Below are positions 13,801-22,262 of a stretch of 64,000 nucleotides of DNA, piece after piece (within the stretch, counting starts at the first letter, position 1; each line of letters begins with the position of its first letter). The translations under genes were made by a program, and so were the position numbers. The notes under the pieces are model-generated. The model ran no database searches. It was not told the origin of the DNA and saw only the letters and a program-made list of their open reading frames with translations. This DNA comes from Liolophura sinensis (taxonomy: Eukaryota; Mollusca; Polyplacophora; Chitonida; Chitonidae). Where the stretch lies: contig NC_088305.1 in assembly GCF_032854445.1 (NCBI RefSeq), forward strand, positions 20,810,955 to 20,874,954, in the 5' to 3' direction.

Positions 13801-16800
13801 CAGGAACATTATTGATTTACGGGATAGGAAAAATACCAAGATAAAAACTTTCAGAAATTGAGGCATGTTTTATATCTTTCAATACCTTATCTGTTTTATG
13901 CATATTTTCCTTCATCGGTTAGAAGATTTTTCAGAAATTCATCAACTTACGGGGAATGTGAGACTAGCTTGTCAAGGGTTAAAAATGCTTTACATGGATA
14001 AAATTCAGCCTTGTTGGTTTATTTGTCTCTGTAATGTAGGCTTTTATTAGCTGTCTTGCATAGTATAATTCGTCAACCTTCTCATATGTTTGCAAGGCAT
14101 TTCAAGCATATTTTGAAGGCATTACTCTGTGTAGCCTGATTAAATTATACTTTTTGTGAAGCCCTGAAAGTGAGCAATCCAACCAGTGTAGTGTTGTGTC
14201 CAAAATCAAGTTAAAAAGTTCATAAATTCCACTGAAACATGCTCTTTCATATGCAATAAGGTTGAGGAATTAGGGTATTTGCACACTTAAATAGAACTTC
14301 ACAGATGTGTTGGTTCAAAGTGTTTACTCCCTGTGTTACATGTGTGAAATGGTTATCTCCCTTAGAATGAGTGGTTCTTCAGTTCATGGGAGGAGGATAA
14401 TGTGGTGCCAGTGGACGATGCTTCTATTGTCAGCGCTCCCGTCAGCAGTTCAAACAGTCTTCTTACCAGGCTTGCTGAAGGTATGACCACTATATTTGGT
14501 TGTTTTATTTATTTTGTTGATTTAGTGATCTTTTTGATTGGTGTCATACACCATACTCAAGAATATTTCGTTAGTATCGTTTCATATCTGAATGTCTGAA
14601 GTTTTTCAAAAACTTTCTGGTATGGTTTTTGTGGTGGCATGGTTTTAAAGCTGGTTTAATTTTTTTTCTTGCTAGATTAGATTCATACATGTAGGTTTAT
14701 TTATTTATTTATTTGATTGGTCTCATGCTGGCTTCCTCTCCGGCCGTATGTTGGAAGGCCTGCAGCAGCCTGCGGATGGTCGTGGGTTTCCCCCGGGCTC
14801 TGCCCGGTTTCCACCCACCATAATGCTGTCCGTCGTCGTATAAGTGATATATTCTTGAGTACGGCGTAAAATACCAATCAAATAAATCAAATAAATAAAT
14901 TTGATTGGTATTTTACCCCGTAGTCAGAAATATTTCACATACGACAGCGGCCAGCATTTTGGTGGGTGGAAACCGAGTACAGCCTGGGGGAAACCAACGA
15001 CCATCAGCAGGTTGCTGAAAGATCTTCTTACGTGTGCATACACATAGGTTAATCATGGCCTGTTGATGGTCTATCAGTTGGTGCCAGTCCAAAAGTGTAA
15101 ACACTTTAATGAAGCTTGAACTATTTCTTTAAGGTCGATGAACGTGTTCCTGAACAACCTCGCAAAACACCCTTAATTGCCATAAATATCAACCATAACT
15201 TTCTTGCCCATTTTTCCTGATTCTGAGAGTTTTGTTGATTTTAGAAGGCATTTTGAGATTTGCTTTGAACATAAGACTATATTTTGCTGGTATATTACAC
15301 ACTTAAGCACCAAAAATAATATTTTGTAACATGTATTTGCCTCTAAAAGAGCAATTTTATGGACGAAATTTAAGGTCATTGAGGGTAGTCTTCCGTAGCC
15401 CTTTCTACAATAACAGTGTTACAAAGTAGAAAAAATTTGAATGTCCTGGTAATTTTTCTGTTTTTTTCACATCTCTTCAGATGACCGAGGTAAAGAGATC
15501 AATCCGAAGGACATTGTGTCTTCGATAATTCTGGCAGCTAACAAGAAGCTGAAGGGAAAAGACAAGAAGTATAGTTCTTTGATGTCTGATGACGGTGACC
15601 TTGACAGCGAGTGTGGGCCAAACGAGCGCAACATTGATCAAGAGGTCGCGCGGAGGCGGGCTAAGTCTGAAGAGATTCTCACGCAGGACTCGGCCTCGGA
15701 GTCAACCTCCACTTCGTCTGCATCGAAAAGTTTCGATCAACAGGATTCTGTGTCCATGGAACATCACGACACGTACCCATTCAAACTGTCCTCAGGAGCA
15801 TACAGTTCTGAGAGAGTTCCTCCCCTTGGCACAGAGGAGTACATGGACTGGGTGTTCTTACGTACACACAGCGATAGCCAACAGCGTGCTGCGACCTCAA
15901 ACCGGCCGGCATCTCTTGCTAGGCATTATTCAGACGATTCGTTGTTGGACAAAAATGATGAGTTAGAAATCTCTCTCGGGAGCCTCCATAATAAGTGTAG
16001 TTATAGTCGAGATAGAGTCGACCAATTGTGGAGGATCGAACTCGAGGCCAGAGCCTTGAGAGAAAAAGAGGAGATGCACCAAAGAGAAAGCGAAAAACGC
16101 CGTTTAGAACAGCAGAGAATAGAACAGGAGTTAGCGCGGACGAAAAAAGAGCTGGAAATCGAGGATAGTCACAGTTTGGAAGATCTGCTGCACACAGAGT
16201 TTGCCATGCAAATTTCAGACTTTGCCGTGAATCGAATGTCTGATTTGAATGGAAGAGGCATGGGGCCTCAGGACTCTGGATTATTGTTGTCAGAGTACAG
16301 TGCAATGTCTTCTGACAGGAGAGACGCTGGGAAATTTTATTCCCCAAAAATGGGTGGGGCTTGTGGCTCAGTAGCGAGATTTGGGCGTCCAGGAAGGTAC
16401 GAGCATGAAGGAGGAGTGTCTTGTCATTCAGGCATTGGTTACGGCGATCGTCAAGGGTCGATGGGGAAAAGAGCGGGTTCACTGGAGACGATTATCGATG
16501 TGAAGTGCAATAATGGGAAACGCAGCTCTGGGCATCATGGGAAAGGAAAGAGAGACGGTGATCGGGGGTCAGGCTTCAAGCCCCTTGACCAGGCAGAGGG
16601 TAAGACCGTATTGCTGACCCGCTCCAGCTCCGTGAGGCGAGGCTCGCTGGATTCTCTTAGAGACTTTTATGATAAGCAGGATCACCGCTCATCGTGGGCG
16701 TCTACGGACTCTGAGGATGGCTCTGATCTCCTCACCAGTCTCACAACAACCTTTGACCAAAAACTCCAGATCTTGCTCAACCCAAAGTTCAAGCTGACCG

Positions 16801-17844
16801 GCGCAGCCAAAAGGCAACTTTGTGCGTCAGAGAGCACAGGGTCTGAAACCACGGCGGAGGAGAACAAGGCGGAGAGAGAAGTTGTTTTTGCCCAGCCGTC
16901 TGCGGTAGCCATCAAACCAGTGCCTCCTTTGAAGGTGGAGGAATACACGGCACCCAAGCCTGCTCCTAGCAAACAGTTTACAGATCATTCCCTCGTACAG
17001 AGGCTATCGCGACTGGGTGAATCTGGTTTCGACCGGTCTTTCCGGGATCCCAGCCTCCACAGAATGCACAAACCCGATGCCAAAATTGGCATTGCTTCTC
17101 GGTTTGAGCGAGGCTCATCCATCAATAGCTCCAGCAGTATAGTGAATAATGAGATGAGCATGAGCACTAGTTCCTTACCCAGTGGATCGCTGGGGTACAG
17201 GCCCTTGTCCTCACAGAGGGATAAAGGTGATGGGGTGGACACTGGGCAGTCTAGTCTGAAGTATGCGGTGGGATTGCTAGGGAGTAAGAGCAGCCAAACC
17301 GAAGCTGGGAGCGCACAGAAATCGTCTAGTGGGTCTGCACGTGCCGAAGGCAAGCCCTTCAGCCTAAGGGCGGAGTGCAGGCCAATCACAAAGTCTGAGA
17401 AGACAGAAGTGAATCTGTCCCCTGTCAAAACTGTCACGAGAGGACACATCAGGGGCTCCGAGACAATTCTCTTTGTTGGAGTCATCTGTGGGAAAGTGCA
17501 GCGGCTCTGTGGACGATCTCTGTGAGAAAACATCCTCGTCGTCTCCACAGACGCCGGCTACTCAGAGCCGGAGAAAGGACAGGCGCAGTGCGAGGCGCCA
17601 CACCGTTGGTGGAATCAACGATTCCGAACATTTTAGTGCCATGGTGCAATTGTCGCAGTCTAAAGACGATGACCCAAAGCTGTCGGCTTGGGACCAGTTG
17701 CAGCCTGCAGGCTCTGATCAGTCTAGGACACTTCTTTCCTGGTTACAGAAGGAACGGTTACGCATGAGTGCCTCGGACTTGCTAGGCCCTGAGAACAGGA
17801 TTTTAAGTAGCAGCTGCACTAACCTGGATGAGACACGATGTTGA
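4559..17844 (+). CDS. ARHGAP21/23: ARHGAP21/23-type Rho GTPase-activating protein (13 coding exons, one frame break)
   Basis: A GTPase-activating protein of the ARHGAP21/23 family, known to switch off Cdc42/RhoA-type GTPases at Golgi and junctional membranes. Joining 4559-4838, 5830-5947, 6321-6378, 7458-7577, 7761-7850, 8799-8990, 9438-9609, 10254-10405, 10970-11095, 12633-12741, 13447-13736, 14366-14480 and 15481-17844 uses GT/AG borders with matching phases throughout. With one base skipped near 17.41-17.47 kb it gives about 1,394 residues. The PH domain is about residues 177-280 and RhoGAP about 379-575, with arginine finger R419 in GIYRVPGN and the conserved asparagine N532 in [11 protein letters not shown]. 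The tail is Ser/Arg-rich and disordered, with RRHTVGG at about 1312 and WLQKERLR at about 1361, both close to human ARHGAP21 motifs (established knowledge, recalled). The family's N-terminal PDZ domain is absent here. Human ARHGAP21 is about 1,950 residues, so this product is shorter mainly before the PH domain. Confidence 0.92.
4888..5030 (+). mobile_element. SINE family A, 5'-truncated copy
   Basis: Runs from gtctgccagcaatctgtggat through the ggccgccgttgtat block to aataaataaat. The tRNA head is missing. It lies in intron 1 of the RhoGAP gene. Confidence 0.85.
5238..5365 (-). mobile_element. SINE family A, partial copy
   Basis: Starts with the reversed tail (tatttatttatt) and reads through acgacggcggccagc and gggggaaacccacaa on the plus strand, which is the reverse complement of the family body. 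Confidence 0.8.
5630..5795 (+). mobile_element. Diverged SINE-like fragment with (atca)n tail
   Basis: Carries ggtttcctccacc and gttaaacaccca followed by seven atca repeats. It is related to family A in its 3' half only. Confidence 0.55.
5830..5947 (+). CDS. ARHGAP21/23: RhoGAP gene, exon 2
   Basis: Acceptor GGCACAG at 5829, donor GTAAGT at 5948. Phase 1 in, phase 2 out. It encodes residues 94-133, including the basic stretch [15 protein letters not shown], which looks like a phosphosite-bearing linker. The neighbouring exons join in frame. Confidence 0.85.
6321..6378 (+). CDS. ARHGAP21/23: RhoGAP gene, exon 3 (58 bp micro-exon)
   Basis: Acceptor TTTGTAG at 6320, donor GTAAAC at 6379. It encodes residues 133-152, very lysine-rich ([13 protein letters not shown]). 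The phase matches both neighbours. It could be skipped only with a frame change, so it is probably constitutive. Confidence 0.8.
6678..6885 (+). mobile_element. SINE family A copy with internal deletion
   Basis: Has the tRNA-like head (gcgctagcgcagcgtaatga, gagtttaagtcc B box) and body. It jumps from ctctgcccgg directly to tacagtgtaaaacagcaatc, so about 60 bases near the 3' end are missing. Within intron 3. Confidence 0.85.
7011..7095 (+). mobile_element. SINE family A, 3' fragment
   Basis: Only the block from tttcctcccaccacaatcc to the aaataaac tail remains. Confidence 0.75.
7222..7428 (-). mobile_element. SINE family A, nearly full copy
   Basis: From the reversed (ttta)n tail through acttatacggcagtggccag to tggacttgaactcgcagcga, so the body and B-box part of the head are present. 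It abuts exon 4. Confidence 0.88.
7458..7577 (+). CDS. ARHGAP21/23: RhoGAP gene, exon 4 (start of PH domain)
   Basis: Acceptor TTGTAG at 7457, donor GTAAGA at 7578, phase 0 on both sides. It encodes residues 153-192. [10 protein letters not shown] starts the first beta strand of the PH domain. A minus-strand SINE copy ends just upstream, within about 35 bases of the exon, so the branch-point region of this intron is partly SINE-derived. Confidence 0.88.
7761..7850 (+). CDS. ARHGAP21/23: RhoGAP gene, exon 5 (PH domain)
   Basis: Acceptor GATTTCAG at 7760, donor TGG|GTAAGT at 7851, phase 0 in and out. It encodes residues 193-222 with [20 protein letters not shown], the classical PH strand 2-3 region (W-K-x-M-x-x-x-L-x-G-x-x-L-Y). 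Confidence 0.92.
8137..8492 (+). mobile_element. tRNA-derived SINE, family B
   Basis: A second, unrelated SINE. The head tagcacagttggtagagcg matches a tRNA A box and cctgggtcgactc sits at the B-box position. The body contains cttgccttgggtaagtcgtc and ccagataaaagagcagtgg, and the end is gaccccaagcactcactcac. Length about 355 bp. Elements with this tail are familiar in molluscan genomes. Intron 5. Confidence 0.85.
8799..8990 (+). CDS. ARHGAP21/23: RhoGAP gene, exon 6 (PH domain end)
   Basis: Acceptor CTTTAG at 8798, donor GTAAGA at 8991, phase 0. It encodes residues 223-286. It contains [10 protein letters not shown] and the C-terminal PH helix with the invariant tryptophan W273 in MSDWIQAIQ. 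The match to the human ARHGAP21 PH domain is good. Confidence 0.93.
9438..9609 (+). CDS. ARHGAP21/23: RhoGAP gene, exon 7 (PH-RhoGAP linker)
   Basis: Acceptor TTTTTTCAG at 9437, donor GTGAGA at 9610, phase 0 in and 1 out. It encodes residues 287-344, a basic linker rich in Lys/Ser/Gln with [16 protein letters not shown]. No separate domain. Confidence 0.88.
9825..10005 (+). repeat. 38-bp tandem triplication joined to a SINE-like 3' tail
   Basis: The word ggtgtcctc(c/t)aacctgacaa repeats at about 9838, 9876 and 9914 (38-bp period). It is followed by ataagcaaaatattctcaag and a (aaat)n tail like the family A end, so this may be an old SINE whose inner segment was tandemly copied. Intron 7. Confidence 0.75.
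10254..10405 (+). CDS. ARHGAP21/23: RhoGAP gene, exon 8 (RhoGAP start)
   Basis: Acceptor TCTTCCACAG at 10253, donor GTCAGT at 10406, phase 1 in and 0 out. It encodes residues 344-394. The segment TFGVPLELC, from about residue 379, is the standard beginning of the RhoGAP fold in this family. Confidence 0.92.
10970..11095 (+). CDS. ARHGAP21/23: RhoGAP gene, exon 9 (arginine finger)
   Basis: Acceptor GTTTTCAG at 10969, donor AGG|GTGAGG at 11096, phase 0. It encodes residues 395-436. The loop GIYRVPGN carries catalytic R419, which inserts into the GTPase active site; its presence says the domain is catalytically competent. Confidence 0.95.
11345..12480. mobile_element. Fold-back element with 45-bp tandem core (intron 9)
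   Basis: Long imperfect inverted arms flank a tandem array. The best-kept part is 11631-11652 against 12176-12197 (20 of 22 bases pair). The right flank, 12176-12480, is similar to 19915-20165 elsewhere in the window, so the arms are a dispersed repeat. The layout recalls non-autonomous elements with central tandem repeats reported from bivalves. Outer limits are approximate. Confidence 0.6.
11737..12165. repeat. 45-bp minisatellite, about 9.5 copies
   Basis: Unit starts aatattaaccaca(g/a)taggag and ends gatgaatgaa; 45 bases, hence open in several frames on both strands (15-residue repeats such as NHSRRVSSF on plus). Two alternating unit types (aatatt/ttttttg and gatgtt/tttttgg) are interleaved. 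It lies wholly inside the intron between RhoGAP exons 9 and 10, so coding use is unlikely. Confidence 0.95.
12633..12741 (+). CDS. ARHGAP21/23: RhoGAP gene, exon 10 (RhoGAP core)
   Basis: Acceptor TTCCTGCAG at 12632, donor GTGAGT at 12742, phase 0 in and 1 out. It encodes residues 437-473. It carries [17 protein letters not shown] with the conserved Lys 459 and Arg 463 of the GTPase-contacting helix. Confidence 0.94.
12848..12968. repeat. Short tandem repeat of ~14 bp (aggttctttatacc)
   Basis: About nine drifting copies of rggttcttt(a/g)t with unit length 12-16 bases, in intron 10. Confidence 0.8.
13259..13410 (+). mobile_element. SINE family A, 3' two thirds
   Basis: From acgtgggaaggtctgccagc to a long (aaat)n tail. 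It ends about 35 bases before RhoGAP exon 11. Confidence 0.9.
13447..13736 (+). CDS. ARHGAP21/23: RhoGAP gene, exon 11 (RhoGAP core)
   Basis: Acceptor CGCCCACAG at 13446, donor AAT|GTGAGT at 13737, phase 1 in and 0 out. It encodes residues 473-569 with [10 protein letters not shown] and [11 protein letters not shown] (N532, P539), the third signature block of RhoGAP domains. Confidence 0.95.
14080..14272. repeat. Dispersed repeat shared with 53370-53560
   Basis: Shared blocks include gaaggcatta(c/t)tctgtgt and aaattatactttttg(t/c)gaa and aaattccactgaaa. One copy lies in intron 11; the other interrupts a duplicated segment at 53.4 kb. Family not recognised. Confidence 0.75.
14366..14480 (+). 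CDS. ARHGAP21/23: RhoGAP gene, exon 12
   Basis: Acceptor TCCCTTAG at 14365, donor GAAG|GTATGA at 14481, phase 0 in and 1 out. It encodes residues 570-608, [10 protein letters not shown] (end of the RhoGAP fold) and then a Ser/Val-rich linker. Confidence 0.88.
14500..14572 (-). mobile_element. SINE family A, 3' tail fragment
   Basis: Plus strand reads ttttatttatt then gattggtgtcatacaccata and ctcaagaatatttcg: the last ~70 bases of the element in reverse. Confidence 0.75.
14697..15032. mobile_element. Two SINE family A copies, tail to tail
   Basis: A plus-strand copy (about 14725-14900, with a reversed (ttta)n tail stub at 14697-14724) meets a minus-strand copy (about 14899-15032) at their tails, forming an inverted pair in intron 12. 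Confidence 0.85.
15481..17844 (+). CDS. ARHGAP21/23: RhoGAP gene, terminal coding exon with a frame break at 17.41-17.47 kb
   Basis: Acceptor ATCTCTTCAG at 15480, phase 1 in. A 2.36-kb exon encoding residues 608-1394. It begins with [18 protein letters not shown], matching the human VSSIFAAASRKRKK region. A charged probable coiled-coil ([20 protein letters not shown] and on) lies around 16040-16165, then Ser/Gly-rich disorder and [17 protein letters not shown] near 16745. The first frame ends at TGA 17523-17525, but the +1 frame carries the conserved RRHTVGG and WLQKERLR motifs to TGA 17842-17844. The two open frames overlap between the +1-frame stop at 17410-17412 and 17522. One extra base (sequencing, assembly or allele) is the simplest explanation. 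GT/AG introns of suitable phase here would be only about 34 bases. Confidence 0.88.
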
Positions 17845-18589
17845 AAGCAGCACCTGTGCTTGTTAGTGAACTTCAGTGCATGGCGGGATGCTGAGATGAA
17901 GTCTACAGAGCTATGTGCTCTTTGCCATGCATTCCTCCAGCAGATGGCGCTCTACGTTTTAAATTTCTATTTAATCCTTATCTGGCAGAGATTCTAAGCA
18001 TGAGTGCAGTTGACACTAAATAATAGCATGTGTTACAGTATTGTTAGGTTTGGTTAAAATTTTGATCTTCTCTCAAATCATTTTTCAGCTTTTTCATCCT
18101 TAAACAGCATAGTGAATTATATCCTGGTAGATACATCCTAAAATGCTAAAGAAATTGCACTTAAAGGGTTGTCCAGTTTGCATTTGGAGGGTTTTGGGGC
18201 TTGTCCAAAGCTTGGTTTAGACCATCACACACTTGTATACATGAAAACGAAGTGAATGAATGGCTGTTGACTGGTTAACAGTAGACCTAAGCTTAGCAAT
18301 TCAGACATTCGCGTGAACATGTGTCAGAAACGTAGAACTCGGATTCTAAGCCTCCTGCCCCAAGGATCACAAAGCAATCTACGACATTAATCAAACTTTT
18401 AATTATTCAGTTAGGTATGTTCTTTCCTTTATTTTAGCTGAAATTTGTAGTACAGTACATGTAACATACCCAGAATTTACGACGTAAAGAAATAGTTTTA
18501 CTGTGTTACCTCAGAAATAACAATTTTATGGTGATTTGAAATATTGACTTGAGTCAAAAGATCGTTTTGTTATTCCTGGGCCTTACTTC

Positions 18590-18875
18590 CGAATCCTGAT
18601 TAAATTCTGTCTTCAGATTCAGGCTGAAATTGTTGTGTTGGAAAATAGCAGAACTGCAGGTTTAAATTCTAGTTAAAACCTTGGTTTCAAGTTCTGGTTA
18701 GAATCTTGTTTTCAGATTCTACATAGCTAAATCCCTTTATTTTGGGATTCTGGCTGAAAAAGCAGTTTTTGGGATTCTGACTAAAAAGCCTTTTTTTTCC
18801 CCAGATTCTGGTTTAAAACATTTTTCAGATTCTGACAGTAAAAAAACTGTTTTTAGATTCTAGCTAAAACAGTAC
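18590..18875 (+). repeat. Degenerate ~30-bp repeat in the 3' UTR
   Basis: About nine drifting copies of ttttcagattctggctaaaa. Spacing varies from about 25 to 40 bases. Confidence 0.7.
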
Positions 18876-19180
18876 TGTATCATACAAGACAGCACGCACT
18901 AAAGCTGTACTTACCTGACACAACAGCCAATATTTAAAATGTCGATTGGGTGGGTCTGTTTGATCTGGCTCTGAGCTATGAGTTTATGGAACTTTCTGTT
19001 AACTTTTGATCTCATTTCTCGTTGAAAATTCATCACAAATCTTAGAGGGCTGGTACATGTATTGGGAAGCAGCGTCATTGATGTTGATCTGCAAGTACGT
19101 ATTTACTGTCGCACTGTTGAAATCCCTTATGTAAATCCCAGTTTTATAATTCTGACTGCAGTCAATAATGTTCTTGGGCA

Positions 19181-19297
19181 GCTTGCACAAAGTGATCGTA
19201 GGCTAAGTTGATTGTAACTACCATGGCAACACATGTTGAAAACATATGTTGCCATGGTAGTTACAGTCAACATAGGCTAGGATTGCTTTGTGCAAGA
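19181..19297. mobile_element. Palindromic MITE-like element
   Basis: Left arm 19181-19235 and right arm 19244-19297 are inverted copies with few mismatches around an 8-base loop. The arms end in cttgcacaaag/ctttgtgcaag and share actaccatggcaac near the centre. Confidence 0.85.
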
Positions 19298-19914
19298 CAC
19301 CCCTGGTGCAATCTGCTCCACCCCCCACCACCCAAATAATGTTGGCGTAAGCTGTATCATACACAGCATATTGACAGCTCTGTTAAATAAACTTTTTTTT
19401 TTAGTCTTACCTGTTGATTTATTATTTTATTTTTTTTTTTAATGCAAATTTATGTGCTATTGATGTAAACTTTAGAATCTGTGCCAGCTTTTATCCCAAG
19501 CTAAAGGCTGAATCACATGTACACGTATGTATCTCTTCAAAGATCATACAGAATGTAATTTTTGCTGTGGCTTTGAATCATGTTGGTATTTCTTAATTGT
19601 TTTCATGACTATTTTTGCCTGTAGCCTTGTCAGGTGTTTCCAGTAATTTTAGTTCTGAAACTTTCGGTTTAAATATTTTGCTACAATTTCATTTAAGTAG
19701 TTTATAAGTGAATGATGAGTTTTGTACTTCCCCAGTTTTAACTTACCTTAACCTTTTTTAAACTTAAATTGCTTGTTTTTATATGTGAAAAGATCTGATC
19801 AGTACCAGTACATTATCTTATTACATGATAAAATATTATCCCTGATAGTGAAATTAGCAATAGGGAAGTCTCAAGTCCAAACTGTTTTATTGCTAAAGGT
19901 CAAATAAATACTTC

Positions 19915-20165
19915 TGTGTCAAGTGACCTATCAAAAAAGTTAGGCAACTGGTTTTGATCACCTTTACTTTAACATGTACCTCTGAAAAAAATTTCACACA
20001 AAGTACTTTAGAGTTGACAGTTCGTGAAGAAAATTTTAGGAGCTGATCAACTGTGAACTTGGTGTGATAGGTGAATAGTAAATTGATGTCAACACAGATT
20101 GCCTAACATTTCTCACAAGTAACTTAACAAAGTAGATCTATTTTTATCTTTAACAACAAATATCT
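19915..20165 (+). repeat. Dispersed repeat, second copy of the intron 9 arm
   Basis: Shares aagtgacctatcaaaaa, gttaggcaactg and tgaatgtcaacaa-type blocks with 12176-12480, in the same order. Likely a copy of the arm of the fold-back element without the tandem core. Confidence 0.65.
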
Positions 20166-20881
20166 TTAACTTAGCAAAAACATTTTTTTTTTTTCAACAT
20201 TCAACAAGATTTTCTTAAATAAGTTATTGCATCAATATAATACTTTCAAGGCAGAAAACAAAGAGCCACAAACACTTCGCCTTGTTCACTGTAATATTGC
20301 AAATTATTAATCTCGTCACACCTGGAATTGACTGTGTATATTATCTCCTCTCAAGCAATCTGGATGTTCATAGCTACAGCAATCCACGGACTGTGACAGT
20401 TTCAACTCTGTCATTGCTTATTTATGGATTTATGGTATTATCTGTGTGCACATAAACAAACCAAGGGAAGTAACTCATCAACAGGTCTTTCTCGCTGTTC
20501 AGACATACCATTTCTCCCTGTTTCATCTTTTTTTTTTTTTTTTTGATCTGTCTTGTTCATGGTTGCATTTACTGTTGCATCATATTTATTTGTGCAGTTC
20601 TGCAGCTAATTTTCCAGCATGTTATATTTTGACACATTTTCACAAGTATTATTATGTCTTGTGAACTTAAATATGACTACGGACGGACAGCACGAAAATT
20701 GGACAATCAAACTATGCGCATGTGTGTGTGTGCACATTAACTTACAAAAATCAAATTTTCTCGTATCGATGCAGACATGCTCATATAAGTGTATATTGCA
20801 TGTAAATTGGAACTTGTGATTTCTTATACCGTAAATGGTTGAAGATGTGAAAGAAATAGAGGTTATGAAGTAATTTCCAGT

Positions 20882-21233
20882 CAGCTTGACTGTGTTACCC
20901 TTTCAAAGATGTACTTAGTCATGATTAGTCATTTTGTTACAGCTTGACTGTGTTACCCTTTCAAAAATGTACGTAGTCATGATTAGCCATCTTGTTACAG
21001 CTTGACTGTGTTACCCTTTCAAAGATGTACTTAGTCATGATTAGTCATCTTGTTACAGCTTGACTGTGTTACCCTTTCAAAGATGTACGTAGTCATGATT
21101 AGTCATCTTGTTACAGCTTGATTGTGTTACCCTTTCAAAGATGTACTTAGTCATGATTAGTCATCTTGTTACAGCTTGATTGTGTTACCCTTTCAAAGAT
21201 GTACGTAGTCATGATTAGTCATCTTGTTACATT
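20882..21233. repeat. 58-bp tandem repeat, 6 copies
   Basis: agcttga(c/t)tgtgttacccttt recurs every 58 bases from 20883. A c/g alternation in gtac(t/g)tagtc suggests a 116-bp dimer pattern in the later copies. Confidence 0.95.
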
Positions 21234-21637
21234 TTTGCACAAATCATCATAATCATAATCATAACTGTATCAAAGTTTTGTTATCAAAATAAAATACATG
21301 AACACATGTTGTTTCATCACTGTGTAAAAATGTAATTTTCTCACACAATTTTGTAACGTTCATAGATGGCCCTGAGGAACACAAAGCTGCGAGTCAGTTA
21401 ATTGAAGAATATGTTTAAGAGTGATTAAATCTGAAATGGCGCCTATCTTTTGTAAAAGGTCTACATGTAGAAATTTGTGTCAACACCCATGTCATCTTGT
21501 GCTCGAGGAACTGATGTAGACAGTCATTCAAAATGCCCTATACTGTGGTATTGATGCATGGCTTTCTCAAACTGAAATACTCATGTGAGATGGTATGAAA
21601 CTTTAAATCCACTTTTCACAAAAGTTTCTGAGTTTTG

Positions 21638-22262
21638 GTATTCTGTATTACCATGGTGTTCAGTGTGTACAGATATCAGCAGGAATTTTGGTAATCTTTG
21701 TTACCTTGATGTTCAGTGTGTACAGATATCAGCAGGAATTTTGGTAATCTTTGTTACTTTGATGTTCAGTGTGTACAGATATCAGCAGGAATTTTGGTAA
21801 CCTTTACCATAATGCTCAGTGTTTACAGATATCAGTAGGAATTGTGGTAATCTTTGTTACCTTGATGTTCAGTGTGTACAGATATCAGCAGGAACTGTGG
21901 TAATCTTTGTTACCAGTATGTTCAATGTGTACAAATATCAGCAGGAATTTTGGTAATCTTTGTTACCTTGATGTTTAATGTGTACGGATATCAGAAGGAA
22001 TTATGGTAATCTCTACCGCCATGATGTTCACTGTTCCTCATATGCAGATATCAAAATGAATTGCGGGAATCTTTTTGTTTATATTACAAGAACCATGATG
22101 TTCATTGTTTCTTGTGTGCAGATATCGAACTGAATTGTGGGAATCTTTTTAACCAAGATGTTCATTGTTCAGAATGTGCAGATATCAGCAGGAGTTGAGG
22201 GAATCTTTATTACCATGATGATACTCATTACATGTTGATATCAGGAGGAATTGTGGTAATGT
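21638..22262. repeat. 53-bp tandem repeat, about 11 copies decaying downstream
   Basis: gttcagtgtgtacagatatc recurs every 53 bases from 21658 (once 50), then the units lengthen and diverge. Short frames across it are by-products. Confidence 0.93.

Larger units (their letters stand above)
17845..19400 (+). other. ARHGAP21/23: Probable 3' UTR of the RhoGAP gene
   Basis: AT-rich, non-coding, directly after the stop. An AATAAA hexamer at 19386-19391 followed by a T-run is a plausible poly(A) site. A second candidate is ATTAAA at 23259-23264 followed by GT-rich sequence (cttgttctttgtattgtttt), which would make a 5.4-kb UTR. RNA 3' ends would decide. Confidence 0.4.

Noticed and set aside
15919-16482. 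Minus-strand 187-codon frames opposite the terminal RhoGAP exon (also 16985-17548)
   Set aside because: Shadows of a long, GC-richer coding exon; no domain and no splice context of their own.
17409-17442. 34-base intron restoring the RhoGAP frame
   Set aside because: GT/AG and length class fit, but it is shorter than animal introns normally allow, and the branch-point space is lacking; kept only as one option in the frame-break finding.
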